A stretch of 64,000 nt of DNA from Allobacillus halotolerans (GCF_028743495.1 NZ_CP117968.1), one strand, 5' to 3'; numbered from the stretch's first letter, positions 48,707 to 57,942 are shown. The notes: generated by a model not told the origin, from the letters alone. Translations and numbers: made by a program.

Positions 48707-50099
48707 TCGGTGTTCCTTCTGTTTGAAGTTTTTCTAGCAACCAATCAACATTCCCTATTTTATATAATTTGAAGGGACTTTGTAAAGAAGAATCTGCATG
48801 AATGACTAAAGAAAATGTAAATTGATGATGACGATGCAATTTCTGAATAGCTTCTTTTACATATACTAGGTTATTCGGTTCAACAGCAACTTCTACACAC
48901 TCTACTCTTTCACTCTGATAGGCCAACAACTCATCTTCCAACTGATGGACCAAAAATTCTTTTGAATGTTGAATTGTCGGATCCTCGATTTGGAAAAAAT
49001 CATAAATGCTTTCACTTGTTCGTTTTGCCGTCAATTCCATCAGTCCTAGCTTCGTCATGCCGACCACTTGAACCGGTAAGTTCCTTTGTTGGATCGTTTT
49101 TCTTAACAGCTCCTCAATAGACTTACGGTTCTCTTTTTGTTCTAAGTTGATAAAGTCAATTAAAATAATCCCGGAAATTTTTCGGAATTGCACTTCTTTT
49201 AAAGCTCTTGTCGCTGCCTCTTTATTGACATGATGAAAAAGCCGTTCACGTACTTGATGGCTCCGTGAACGAGCTGAATTAACGTCGATGATCGTCATAG
49301 CTTCTGTTCGATCAATCACGAGTTCCGCCCCACTATCCAACTTAATTTTTCTAGCGGTAAACCTTTCGCCTAATTGAGTCAATGTGAATGGCCGATGACT
49401 GTAAAAGCGTTCATCAAACTGGATACGCTCGCTTACGTTTGGAAACTTTTCTCTCAAGAATCTGGCATAATTGACGTCATCGCAAATGATTTTATCGATC
49501 GATTCAATTTCTTTTCGTACATATTCATCCCATGAATCTTTTTGACGTAAGACGGTGCCCGTTTTTTGTTTCGCTTCTTTCTGAAACTGTCCCCATTTTT
49601 TTCGCAATCCACGAACCGATTCAATGAGCAGTTCATCAGTCATATGCTGGGCTACTGTTCGGACGAGCACGCCTTCACAGTCGTTTAATTGCTCATTGAG
49701 TAATGTGTTAATATAACCAGCTTTTTGCTTTGGAATTTTTGAAGAGATTTTTAATACCGATTCAGTCGGAAAAAATACAATATAGTCATTTGAAAGTTCG
49801 AGTTGATCGCTGACTGTCATTCGTTTAGAAGTGGTGGCAGTCTTCTCAACTTTCACCACAAGGCGTCTACCTTTATAAATAGACTGGGCTTGTTTTTTTA
49901 ATGGCAAATAAGCGATCTCGTTTCCAAGGTCGATAAATGCAGCTTGAATACGAGGATCGATATCTTGAACAACACCACTGACCAAATCACCTACACGGTA
50001 GGCGGATGCTGTTTGGAAGAAAAACTGTGTCGCATTTCCATTCGTCAGCTCTAGACAATATTGTTTATCTGACTGAACTTGAAAATAAAACGTTCGCAT
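48690..50099 (-). CDS. rng: RNase E/G family ribonuclease
   Basis: 469-aa endoribonuclease of the Rne/Rng family, absent from B. subtilis but found next to rplU in some other bacilli. An S1 domain occupies about residues 35-115 (GDLVSGVVQDIDPRIQAAFIDLGNEIAYLPL as blocks). The DNase I-like catalytic part has MTIIDVNSARSRSHQ and ISGIILIDFINLEQKENRK, with both Mg2+ Asp residues. The region after KRTSESIYDFF, where the family normally has a CPxCxG zinc link, has no cysteine pair. The C-terminal domain is short, so this is RNase G-like without a degradosome scaffold. Confidence 0.92.
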   Translation of the reverse strand: MRTFYFQVQSDKQYCLELTNGNATQFFFQTASAYRVGDLVSGVVQDIDPRIQAAFIDLGNEIAYLPLKKQAQSIYKGRRLVVKVEKTATTSKRMTVSDQLELSNDYIVFFPTESVLKISSKIPKQKAGYINTLLNEQLNDCEGVLVRTVAQHMTDELLIESVRGLRKKWGQFQKEAKQKTGTVLRQKDSWDEYVRKEIESIDKIICDDVNYARFLREKFPNVSERIQFDERFYSHRPFTLTQLGERFTARKIKLDSGAELVIDRTEAMTIIDVNSARSRSHQVRERLFHHVNKEAATRALKEVQFRKISGIILIDFINLEQKENRKSIEELLRKTIQQRNLPVQVVGMTKLGLMELTAKRTSESIYDFFQIEDPTIQHSKEFLVHQLEDELLAYQSERVECVEVAVEPNNLVYVKEAIQKLHRHHQFTFSLVIHADSSLQSPFKLYKIGNVDWLLEKLQTEGTPIDKLF

Positions 50100-50114
50100 C
50101 TACTTGTCCACCAA

Positions 50115-50945
50115 TCATGATTTAGGAGGGACCGCCGAAAATAAAAGAGATAAATAATCATCTTCTGATAACAAAGCTCGATTTTCAATCTGAATAAAAT
50201 GATAGTGATTTTTTTTGAATCGTTTCATCATTTCCTGAAGTGAAGTTTGGATTGGAAACTCCAGCTTATGGATTTTGTTGCGATTGACGGTTGGATACAT
50301 GTATCTGGCAAGCATATGTTTCATTAAGTAAAGATGATGTCGCCGATACGTAAACCAGTTATCTAACCATAAAATCGATGATAAGACAATTAATGGCGGA
50401 CTGACCCATCCATTTACTAGCAGTATACCATTAGCAACGATAATCATAAATATTGAGAAACTTGTGGCCAAAAGAATGGAACGATGAAAAGGGAGCCAAT
50501 GACTGATTAAAAAGAAAAGGAACCTTCCTCCATCAAGAGGGAGGATTGGCAATAAATTAAAAACAAGAAGCATCGTATTCATCCACATGAATTGATCGAT
50601 ATAAAAAACTGGGATTGAAGAAAAGGATAGAAGATGGATCACACCAAAAATCCAAATATGTTGAATCGGTCCAGCAATGGTGACCCACAATTCTTCATAA
50701 GTCGGTCGATTATAAAAATCCTTTGTTTCCATGACACCACCAAATGGCCAAATAACTAACCGAGTCACTTCCCATTTAAAATATCGTGCAACAGCCAAAT
50801 GCCCACATTCATGAATAAATATGAGCAAAAACAATGCAGCCATTTCTATGAATAATCCAAAAAAGTAACTAAGCAATAGTAAAATAATCAGCAATGGATG
50901 AATCTGAATGACGGATTTAAACGTTCGAACCGATTGAATAATCAT
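50115..50945 (-). CDS. spoIVFB: Stage IV sporulation protein FB, site-2-type metalloprotease
   Basis: 276-aa intramembrane protease that cuts the pro-sequence of sigma-K in the mother cell. Zinc ligands are in LIFIHECGHLAVARYF (HExxH) and the third ligand in LLPILPLDGGRFLFFL (the LDG motif). About six hydrophobic segments; a C-terminal CBS-like cytoplasmic part follows. Its ATG lies just after the spoIVFA stop, with the shared AGGAGAATAG acting as its ribosome site. Its substrate, SigK, is encoded at 1.8-2.5 kb. Confidence 0.96.
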   Translation of the reverse strand: MIIQSVRTFKSVIQIHPLLIILLLLSYFFGLFIEMAALFLLIFIHECGHLAVARYFKWEVTRLVIWPFGGVMETKDFYNRPTYEELWVTIAGPIQHIWIFGVIHLLSFSSIPVFYIDQFMWMNTMLLVFNLLPILPLDGGRFLFFLISHWLPFHRSILLATSFSIFMIIVANGILLVNGWVSPPLIVLSSILWLDNWFTYRRHHLYLMKHMLARYMYPTVNRNKIHKLEFPIQTSLQEMMKRFKKNHYHFIQIENRALLSEDDYLSLLFSAVPPKS

Positions 50946-50946
50946 T

Positions 50947-51699
50947 CTATTCTCCTAAGATTTCCTGGAGTGGATTCAGGTATTTACTCCCATCCTGAAT
51001 CGCAAAATACAATGCCGATGTGCCTAATTCATCTGGACGAACAGAGCCGATCGTTTGATTTGCCGGAATTGTTTGGTAATGAAATACATCAATTTCATCC
51101 AATTGACCATAAATTGATTTTCGTCCATCGTCGTGCTGTAAAATGATGGTCCGTCCTGTATCCGGTTTATTACCGGCGAATAAAACTGTCCCTTTATCTA
51201 AAGAATAAACGGCTTCTTCTGCGGTCACTTCAATATGTATGCCTTCGCCCTCTGCGGTAATACGGTCCTCATCCAATCCAGATACAGGGATGGATAAAAC
51301 ATTACCAGGTAAATCATTTGGTTCAGCTTGGTCAAAGCCTAACGATACGAAAGAACCGCCAAAATGGGATTCATACCAAGAGTGCATTGTGGCAAACGGT
51401 AAATCCTCTGTCAGTGCGTAATGAACGGTCTCTTTTGATTGTTTAATCACTGGCAGTTCAGAATTGTAGATTAAAAAAGTGAGAAAGAAGATAAAAATAG
51501 ACAATAAAAACTTCGGAAACCAAGTTGACTTCAATCGAATGGTTCCTCGATCGTTCGAGTTGGATAGCCCTGTTGGCTGGTTTCCATATCGTTCGTCATC
51601 ACTGAGCAAGGGGGAATGATTGATACTGACTTTTGTACCTGCTTTCATGTTCTTTCGATTAACGATATTTTTTCTAATTTCATCTAATTTTTTACTCAT
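50947..51699 (-). CDS. spoIVFA: Stage IV sporulation protein FA
   Basis: 250-aa membrane protein that anchors and holds SpoIVFB inactive, together with BofA, until signalled from the forespore. A cytoplasmic N-terminus of about 75 residues is followed by one transmembrane helix (FLLSIFIFFLTFLIYNS) and an extracytoplasmic M23/LytM-like domain (KGTVLFAGNKPDTGRTIILQHDDGRKSIYGQL as blocks) lacking most zinc ligands. ATG 51699 follows AAGGACGG. BofC is not encoded in its usual place near ruvA. Confidence 0.93.
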   Translation of the reverse strand: MSKKLDEIRKNIVNRKNMKAGTKVSINHSPLLSDDERYGNQPTGLSNSNDRGTIRLKSTWFPKFLLSIFIFFLTFLIYNSELPVIKQSKETVHYALTEDLPFATMHSWYESHFGGSFVSLGFDQAEPNDLPGNVLSIPVSGLDEDRITAEGEGIHIEVTAEEAVYSLDKGTVLFAGNKPDTGRTIILQHDDGRKSIYGQLDEIDVFHYQTIPANQTIGSVRPDELGTSALYFAIQDGSKYLNPLQEILGE

Positions 51700-51899
51700 A
51701 ATCATCCGTCCTTTTTTCTTTTGTACTAGCATATTCGGACGGGCTTTCGATTATGAATAGGTTCAATTTTGATAGGGGGTTATAAAGCGAGAATTTTTTG
51801 ACAGGAAGGAGACTCCAACGACTTAATAGTGGTTAAGGCATTATTTATATTATTGAGACTTGTCTCCAAAATAGTGGGACTCTCCGCTCCCGAACAAAC

Positions 51900-51931
51900 A
51901 AAAACTCCTTCACGTAATTGACGTGAAGGAG
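51900..51931 (-). terminator. Terminator after minD
   Basis: Perfect 11-bp stem CTCCTTCACGT/ACGTGAAGGAG (51905-51915 with 51921-51931), 5-base loop, five T on the minus strand. It separates minCD from spoIVFAB. Confidence 0.93.
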
Positions 51932-51940
51932 CCTCATATA

Positions 51941-52741
51941 CTATTTTGCTTTCATTCCAAATATTTTTTTCACTTTTGACATAAAACCTTTTTCTTCGTC
52001 AAAAGACATCAACGGAACCGATTCACCTAAGATTCTTCGAGCTATATTCCGATAGCTGATCGATGCTTTTGTATCTGGTTGGAAAGCTACAGGCTCACCG
52101 TGATGTGATGCTTTGATCACATCTTCATCGTCTAAAATAACACCGAGTAAATCGATGGAAAGCGTTGAAACAATGTCATCGACACTTAACATATCACCAC
52201 TATCGATCATGTGCTTCCGTATGCGGTTTATAATTAAATGAGGATCTTGTAAACCTTCTTTTTCCAACAAACCAACAATACGATCCGCATCCCGAACACT
52301 CGATTTTTCTGGTGTTGTTACTACGATTGCTTTATCGGCTCCTGCCACAGCGTTAGAAAAACCTTGTTCAATTCCTGCCGGACAATCAATTAATATGTAA
52401 TCGTAATCTGGCTTTAATTGTGCAATTAGGTCTTTCATCGCTTCAGCAGTAATGTCATTTTTATCATTGGTTTGCGCAGCTGGCAATAAGTGTAGACAAT
52501 CGAACCGTTTATCTTTCACCAACGCTGTTTGCAATTTGCAATTTCCGTCAATCACATCAACGATATTGAAAATGATTCTATTTTCCAATCCCAATACGAC
52601 ATCCAAATTACGCAAACCAATATCAGTATCAACAAGACATACTTTTTGATCCTTCAACGCTAATGCAGTTCCAATATTTGCAGTGGTTGTCGATTTTCCG
52701 ACACCACCTTTTCCGGAAGTAATGACGATTGCTTCACCCAT
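51941..52741 (-). CDS. minD: Septum site-determining ATPase MinD
   Basis: 266-aa ParA-type ATPase that recruits MinC to the membrane at the poles. Deviant Walker A is SGKGGVGKSTTTANIG; switch motifs are VDTDIGLRNLDVVLGLENR and YILIDCPAGIEQGF. The last residues (FMSKVKKIFGMKAK) form the amphipathic membrane-targeting helix. It overlaps the minC 3' end by 8 bases. Confidence 0.98.
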   Translation of the reverse strand: MGEAIVITSGKGGVGKSTTTANIGTALALKDQKVCLVDTDIGLRNLDVVLGLENRIIFNIVDVIDGNCKLQTALVKDKRFDCLHLLPAAQTNDKNDITAEAMKDLIAQLKPDYDYILIDCPAGIEQGFSNAVAGADKAIVVTTPEKSSVRDADRIVGLLEKEGLQDPHLIINRIRKHMIDSGDMLSVDDIVSTLSIDLLGVILDDEDVIKASHHGEPVAFQPDTKASISYRNIARRILGESVPLMSFDEEKGFMSKVKKIFGMKAK

Positions 52742-53414
52742 TCTCGATACCCCTTTCCAATCGATCGATGAGATTTGGTCGTACCTTTGGCAAGTAGTTC
52801 ACTTTCTCTACTTCTATCATATCATTTTCGAGATTAATATAAGCAAACTCTCGGTCAGAGCCTTCGACATCATAGTCTGGAGACCGACTGATTTTATTGG
52901 CAATCCTGAGTTGGCTCGGATTCATATAAGAAGCCACGATGACACATTCCTTGTTTCCATCGGTACCTGCATGAGCAATTCCTCTTAGTTTACCAAAAAC
53001 ATAAACATTTCCGGTGGCCATGACCATCCCACCAGGATTGATATCTCCAAGAATTAGAGCGTCACCCTCTACCTGATGAACTTGTCCAGAACGAACGTTT
53101 CGAATCGCAGGTCTGACAGACATATTATTGATTTGTTTCGTCACTTCATCACTTGTCAATACATAAGATTGAAATTGCTTAATTCGATAACTGCTATTCT
53201 TTTCAATAATCTCATGGATTTGCTTTTTCTGTTCTGTTCGCAAGTAACGATATTGACTATGTAAAATCAATTCGGTCCGGTCTTCTTTATTGCTTGTTTC
53301 TAGCTTTGTTTTCAGCTCATTCAACAGCTGTTCAAATGAACATTCGTCATTTAAATAGACCGTTATGCCTTCCTGCGTCCCTTTCATCAGAACACTTTGC
53401 ATACTATCATTCAA
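52734..53414 (-). CDS. minC: Septum site-determining protein MinC
   Basis: 226-aa inhibitor of FtsZ polymerisation. The N-terminal domain (residues about 8-100: VLMKGTQEGITVYLNDECSFEQLL) contacts FtsZ. The C-terminal beta-helix domain has RSGQVHQVEGDALILGDINPGG and GNVYVFGKLRGIAHAG and binds MinD. I chose TTG 53414: GGAGGG lies 8 bases upstream, while the first in-frame ATG (53402) is too far from it. Confidence 0.95.
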   Translation of the reverse strand: MNDSMQSVLMKGTQEGITVYLNDECSFEQLLNELKTKLETSNKEDRTELILHSQYRYLRTEQKKQIHEIIEKNSSYRIKQFQSYVLTSDEVTKQINNMSVRPAIRNVRSGQVHQVEGDALILGDINPGGMVMATGNVYVFGKLRGIAHAGTDGNKECVIVASYMNPSQLRIANKISRSPDYDVEGSDREFAYINLENDMIEVEKVNYLPKVRPNLIDRLERGIENG

Positions 53415-53464
53415 AGAGGTCACCCTCCAATCTTTTATCTCTCTCAATCTATTTTACCAAAAAA

Positions 53465-53986
53465 TCATCGTTTCGGCTCTTCTTTCCATTTTGTTAATTT
53501 CTTTGAGAAATACGGAAATATCAACAAGAAAAATAATAGGTTCATCAGAACAGTCGGTGTTAACCGTTCCATCAAATATTCTTTGATCGGTAAGTCAATG
53601 ACACCGATTAAAAGATAGGTTCCATAAATTAAGAACTCACAAACAATCAAAGCATAAAACACGAGTAGTAAAGTAACTAAAAAATTAACATGTAATAACT
53701 TCTTAAACAAGTGAACGCCATATAAAGACAGTCCATAAGCAAGTAAATAAACACCTAACAAATCTGTATAAACCAACTCAGAAATAAAAGCAAATATGGC
53801 ACCGTAATAAATCCCTGCATAACTATGTTCTTTATCATAATATAAAGTAATCATGACCGAAAAGACAAGAATCCAATGTGGGATAAAATATAATTCCAGT
53901 AGAATATTATTCGGTAAAAGCTCCGTTGCAATGCTTTCTGCGATCAATAAAGCAAAAAGAATCAGAGGAAGGAATAAACCTTTCAT
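53465..53986 (-). CDS. mreD: Rod shape-determining protein MreD
   Basis: 173-aa membrane protein with five or six hydrophobic helices and little else conserved; YDKEHSYAGIYYGAIFAFISEL matches the MreD loop. Part of the elongasome with MreB and MreC. ATG 53986 follows GGAGGAAG and starts one base after the mreC stop codon ends its frame (gap of one base). The open frame to 54004 overlaps mreC and has no ribosome site. Confidence 0.93.
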   Translation of the reverse strand: MKGLFLPLILFALLIAESIATELLPNNILLELYFIPHWILVFSVMITLYYDKEHSYAGIYYGAIFAFISELVYTDLLGVYLLAYGLSLYGVHLFKKLLHVNFLVTLLLVFYALIVCEFLIYGTYLLIGVIDLPIKEYLMERLTPTVLMNLLFFLLIFPYFSKKLTKWKEEPKR

Positions 53987-53987
53987 A

Positions 53988-54851
53988 CTATTCTTCCTCC
54001 TCATCGATTACTGGTGAATGTAAATCCCGATCAACAACCATCAAGTGATTGATATCATATAAATTCGCAGCTGGTTTTACATACGCAATTTTAGTCAGCC
54101 CGTATTGATCCATTTCAACACGTTCGACCGTCCCAATCAACAGCCCTTTTGGGAAAACGCCTCCCATTCCAGAACTGACAATCGTTTGGCCTTTCTCAAT
54201 ATCATCCTCATTCTCTAAGTCTCGGAAAATTAAAGATTCAGATTCTTCGTCATAGCCTTCAATCAATCCAAATATCGGCTCTTCTTGATCGACTTCAACG
54301 CTGATCCGATTTTGTTCATCAAAACCACTCAATAATTGAACAGTGGACGTTAACTGAGACACTTCAATAACCTTTCCGACCATGCCTTCACCATTTGTGA
54401 CGGCCATATTTCGTTTAATTCCGTGTTGCTCACCCTTATTGATGGTTACATGGTCAAACCATCTTTCGGGGCTCCGCGCAATCACTGTTGCTTTCACTTG
54501 ACTGTAGTCGCTTAATGACTCTTCAATATCAGCCAAAGCTTGTAAATCTTTATTTTCTCTTTTTAGATCATTTAATTGAAAAGCTTGTGTTTTAAATTGT
54601 TGCAATTCATTTTTTAAAAGCTCATTCTGCTCATAGACGTCTTGTACATCATCAATATCTTCAATCACATCCATCACCAGATTAATCGGTGTGTAAATGA
54701 TATTTTGAAAAAAACCGACTGTATCCAATACAAATTCACTGACGATGTTTGTATTGGATTCTGTTCGCATGGAATAACCAATCAATGCAACAATAATGAT
54801 TAAACCAGTTAATAAAACGATTAATTTTCTTCTTCGAAAAAACGAAGGCAT
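53988..54851 (-). CDS. mreC: Rod shape-determining protein MreC
   Basis: 287-aa bitopic protein: one N-terminal helix (about residues 10-28), an extracytoplasmic coiled coil (LLKNELQQFKTQAFQLNDLKRENKDLQAL as blocks), then the paired beta-barrel domains with VIARSPERWFDHVTINKGEQHGI and VVSSGMGGVFPKGLLIG-like motifs (IVSSGMGGVFPKGL). It links MreB to cell-wall enzymes outside. The acidic end DRDLHSPVIDEEEE is typical. Confidence 0.96.
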   Translation of the reverse strand: MPSFFRRRKLIVLLTGLIIIVALIGYSMRTESNTNIVSEFVLDTVGFFQNIIYTPINLVMDVIEDIDDVQDVYEQNELLKNELQQFKTQAFQLNDLKRENKDLQALADIEESLSDYSQVKATVIARSPERWFDHVTINKGEQHGIKRNMAVTNGEGMVGKVIEVSQLTSTVQLLSGFDEQNRISVEVDQEEPIFGLIEGYDEESESLIFRDLENEDDIEKGQTIVSSGMGGVFPKGLLIGTVERVEMDQYGLTKIAYVKPAANLYDINHLMVVDRDLHSPVIDEEEE

Positions 54852-54866
54852 AACACTAGCACCTAC

Positions 54867-55907
54867 TTAACTTAATGTGTTTCGTTTTGCGACATATGGA
54901 GATCTTTTAAAGAATTCAATGTGTTCCAAAGCTTTCCCAGTACCGATTACAACGGAATCCAATGGGTTTTCAGCAATGAATACAGGCATATTTGTTTCTT
55001 CACTGATCACTTCGTCAATCTTATTCAATAACGCTCCACCACCGGTCAAAACAATTCCGAAGTCCATAATATCAGCAGCTAATTCCGGAGGAGCAGTTTC
55101 TAACGTTTGCTTTATTAATTCGACAATTGCGTAGACAGTTTCTTGGATGGCATAAACGACCTCGTCATTGCCGATTGTCACTGTTTTCGGTAAACCGGAA
55201 ACGAGATCTCTTCCTCGAACATCCATTTCTTCATTATTATCTAATTTCTTTGCAGATGCAAGTTCTGTCTTTAACATCTCAGCTGTGGACTCACCAATCA
55301 ATAAGCTATAGTTTTTCCGGATATATTGAATAATTTGCTCATCCATCTCATCGCCAGCTATTCGGATCGATGTGCTCGTCACCGTTCCACCTAGAGAAAT
55401 GATTGCTACTTCTGTCGTACCACCACCGATATCCACAATTAAACTGCCGGTGGGTTCCCAAACAGGCAAACCTGCCCCAATCGCAGCTGCAAACGGCTCT
55501 GAGATTGGAAGAGCATTTTTTGCACCTGCTTGCCTAGTCGCATCCAAAACTGCACGCTCTTCAACCATCGTAATTCCCGAAGGTACACAGACGATAACAT
55601 TCGGCTTTCTGGAGAACAAGGAAGGTTTTCCTTGTGCTTTTTCGATATAATATTTCATCATTTCTGCTGTCGTATCGTAATCCGCAATCACACCATCTTT
55701 CATTGGGCGAATGACCGATAATCTTCCCGGCGTCCGGCCAATCATTTGTTTTGCTTCATTACCGACTGCAATGACCTCATTTGTATTGTTATCCTGAGCG
55801 ATCATGGAGGATTCACGCAAGATAATTCCTTTTCCTTTTGAATAAACCAATGTATTGGCCGTCCCTAAGTCAATGCCAAAGTCTTTCGTAAAAATCGATG
55901 TTGCCAT
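54867..55907 (-). CDS. mreB: Cell shape-determining actin MreB
   Basis: 346-aa bacterial actin organising lateral cell-wall synthesis. Phosphate motifs are FGIDLGTANTLVYSKGKG and LIVDIGGGTTEVAIISLGG; ALDTRQAGA-like VLDATRQAGAKN and GIVLTGGGALL follow. Two ATGs stand in tandem (55910, 55907); I chose 55907 because AAAGGA is then 8 bases upstream. First gene of mreBCD-minCD. Its leader carries an unusually long near-perfect hairpin (55971-56011). Confidence 0.96.
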   Translation of the reverse strand: MATSIFTKDFGIDLGTANTLVYSKGKGIILRESSMIAQDNNTNEVIAVGNEAKQMIGRTPGRLSVIRPMKDGVIADYDTTAEMMKYYIEKAQGKPSLFSRKPNVIVCVPSGITMVEERAVLDATRQAGAKNALPISEPFAAAIGAGLPVWEPTGSLIVDIGGGTTEVAIISLGGTVTSTSIRIAGDEMDEQIIQYIRKNYSLLIGESTAEMLKTELASAKKLDNNEEMDVRGRDLVSGLPKTVTIGNDEVVYAIQETVYAIVELIKQTLETAPPELAADIMDFGIVLTGGGALLNKIDEVISEETNMPVFIAENPLDSVVIGTGKALEHIEFFKRSPYVAKRNTLS

Positions 55908-55970
55908 CATGATCGTCCTTTCTTCATCCCTTTTTAATAAAGGGTACGTTCCGTTCGTATCAAACATGAA

Positions 55971-56011
55971 TAAGCGCCCCAACAAAATGACCATTTGCTG
56001 GTAGGCGCTTA
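55971..56011 (-). promoter_or_regulatory. Long leader hairpin upstream of mreB
   Basis: Minus strand: TAAGCGCC, TA, CCAGCAAATG, GT, then CATTTTGTTGG and GGCGCTTA. The outer 8 bp pair perfectly and the inner arms pair with one bulge, giving about 18 bp in 41 bases. No T run follows, so it is not a terminator. It lies between a TATAAT (56037-56032) and the mreB ribosome site, so it would be in the mRNA leader. Confidence 0.7.
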
Positions 56012-56031
56012 GCTATCCATTTTGTATTTAT

Positions 56032-56037
56032 ATTATA
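56032..56037 (-). promoter_or_regulatory. Probable -10 element for mreBCD
   Basis: Minus strand TATAAT, six of six bases; at 17 bp upstream is TATCTA, a poor -35. It is about 125 bases before the mreB ATG and just ahead of the leader hairpin. Confidence 0.4.
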
Positions 56038-56202
56038 CGCAATTCCAGAGAAAATAGATAGGTTAATGAGACTCATATTCATTGTTTTTTGTATTCAATA
56101 AATGAAAGTTCTTGAACAGAAAGGAAATTGATAGAAAGGAAGGTAATTGTGTGGATTGATATGATTTTAGTATAATCATTTCAGCTTATAAAGTATGAAC
56201 AC

Positions 56203-56892
56203 TCAGACATATCCTTTTTCTTTCAAAGAAACATATTTACGGTCACCAATCACCAGGTGATCCAGGATTTCAATGCCTACTAATTTTCCGGCTTCACATA
56301 ATCGTTTGGTTACTTGAATATCTTCTTGAGATGGCGAAGGGTTGCCGGAAGGGTGGTTATGGGCGCAGATAATTGAAGCGGCTGATCGACGAACCGCTTC
56401 CCGAAAAACTTCACGTGGATGAACAATCGAAGCATTCAAGCTTCCGATAAAGATCGTTTGTCTGTGTATGACGGTGTTCTTAGTATCCAAATATAAGCAA
56501 ACGAAGTGTTCCTGTTTTAGGTGTCTCAGCTCGTCCATAATATAATTGGCTCCATCTTCTGGACTCCGAATGACATACCGATCAGTCACTCTGAAGTTAT
56601 GAATTCTTCGCCCGAATTCTAAGGCAGCCAATAAATTAATCGCTTTCGCTTCTCCTATTCCCTTTATGGAGGTTAATTCATTAATCGTTGCATCCTTCAA
56701 TAAATAAATCCCTTCAAAATGTTTTAATACACGAATAGCAAGTGACAGGGCTGAATTTCCCCGTGTCCCACTACCAATTAGTATTGCCATTAACTCCTGA
56801 TTAGACAACGCTTCTGGCCCAGCCTTCATCAGACGCTCTCGAGGTCGGTCATCCTTTGGTACATCCTTAATTAATAACGATTCGGTTTCCAA
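56203..56892 (-). CDS. radC: RadC family (JAMM/MPN) protein
   Basis: 229-aa protein with an N-terminal helix-hairpin-helix region (INELTSIKGIGEAKAINLLAALEFG) and a C-terminal JAMM metal site CAHNHPSGNPSPSQED. Named for DNA repair but its activity is not settled. I chose TTG 56892, 8 bases after AAGGAG; the ATG at 56910 overlaps the ribosome site. In B. subtilis maf lies upstream between radC and spoIIB; it is missing here. Confidence 0.93.
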   Translation of the reverse strand: METESLLIKDVPKDDRPRERLMKAGPEALSNQELMAILIGSGTRGNSALSLAIRVLKHFEGIYLLKDATINELTSIKGIGEAKAINLLAALEFGRRIHNFRVTDRYVIRSPEDGANYIMDELRHLKQEHFVCLYLDTKNTVIHRQTIFIGSLNASIVHPREVFREAVRRSAASIICAHNHPSGNPSPSQEDIQVTKRLCEAGKLVGIEILDHLVIGDRKYVSLKEKGYV

Positions 56893-57041
56893 AACATTCG
56901 CTCCTTTCAAGATTACGCTTCTTTATTGTATCTGGTGCCTTATTAAAAGACAAAAAGCGAAAAAGCAACGAACGCACTGGAAAACATCAATTTGTTATTG
57001 TCTTTTGACTCAATCTATACTAAATAAAGAAGATAACTTCA

Positions 57042-57842
57042 TTAAGAGAGTTCTGCTAAAAAGAATGCTAAACTTAGCTGCATTGTTTTTTCATCCATAA
57101 AACGATCACCGGACTCATTGATTAACTGAGTTAATCGGGCTGCATATGGGTTACTCTCAAATCTACCAGGCATTTCTTGTACCCACTGTTGGAAATCTCC
57201 TTTTGAAAAATTATCGATCAATGCTTCTCCCGCTTCTAACCAGGATTGATCATTTTCAGAGACTTGCATCTTAACAGCCGGTAATTGCCAATTCTTCACT
57301 AAGAAATCTTCTAATCGAACAAGCCCCCTATTTTCAAGCCACTCGATTGACTGTGACTCTTGTTCACTTGATGTTATATAACCACCAACAACAAAATATT
57401 GACCTTCGTTTTCTACATAAATCGCCGGAACATCATAAGTTTGCTGAATGGAAGTCACATGCTCCTCAGCATTGTCCGTCGAAGAAAATATTCCATATTG
57501 AATGAGTTGGAATTGTTGTTCGCCAATAGCGAAATTCGATTTGCCTTCCGCGTCATTTGACTCGTCGTCGTTTGTTACGTTCGAAACAGGTTGTCCCTCT
57601 GATCCTGTTGGGTCATCAGCTGTATAATCCGAGAAGAAATACATTAAACCCGCCCCAAATACAAGTCCAAGTACAATAGCAAATAGGATCGGTTTTAACC
57701 ACTTCGTAAGTTCTATCTTCTGAAAAGTGGGCCTTTTCTTTTGTTTTGGGGTGAGAAAATGTTCAAGATCATGCTTTTTTTGTTGGTCATCGTAGTCGTC
57801 AGATTTAGTAATGGCCACTCTTACTTTTCTTTCTTCTTCCAT
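57042..57842 (-). CDS. spoIIB: SpoIIB-like SPOR-domain membrane protein
   Basis: 266-aa bitopic protein: about 50 basic cytoplasmic residues (EHFLTPKQKKRPTFQKIEL), one transmembrane helix (LKPILFAIVLGLVFGAGLMYFF), an acidic linker, then a SPOR-like segment (QFQLIQYGIFSSTDNAEEHVTSI, EGQYFVVGGYITSSEQ). SPOR domains bind denuded septal glycan. B. subtilis spoIIB, next to maf-radC, assists engulfment with this architecture. Identification is by architecture and position, not strong sequence. ATG 57842 follows AGGTGG by 8 bases. Confidence 0.78.
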   Translation of the reverse strand: MEEERKVRVAITKSDDYDDQQKKHDLEHFLTPKQKKRPTFQKIELTKWLKPILFAIVLGLVFGAGLMYFFSDYTADDPTGSEGQPVSNVTNDDESNDAEGKSNFAIGEQQFQLIQYGIFSSTDNAEEHVTSIQQTYDVPAIYVENEGQYFVVGGYITSSEQESQSIEWLENRGLVRLEDFLVKNWQLPAVKMQVSENDQSWLEAGEALIDNFSKGDFQQWVQEMPGRFESNPYAARLTQLINESGDRFMDEKTMQLSLAFFLAELS

Positions 57843-57933
57843 GCTCTCTACCACCTTTGTTTCTAGTGATTCTCATCCTAGCACAAGCCTATGAAAAAAT
57901 AAGTGGAATTTTGTCTGTTGAAAAGCAAAGATT

Positions 57934-57942
57934 TTCGACATA
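57934..57942 (-). promoter_or_regulatory. Possible Spo0A box upstream of spoIIB
   Basis: Minus strand TATGTCGAA matches the 0A-box consensus TTTGTCRAA at 8 of 9 bases, including the TGTCGAA core, 92 bases before the spoIIB start. A single box in AT-rich DNA is weak evidence. Confidence 0.35.
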
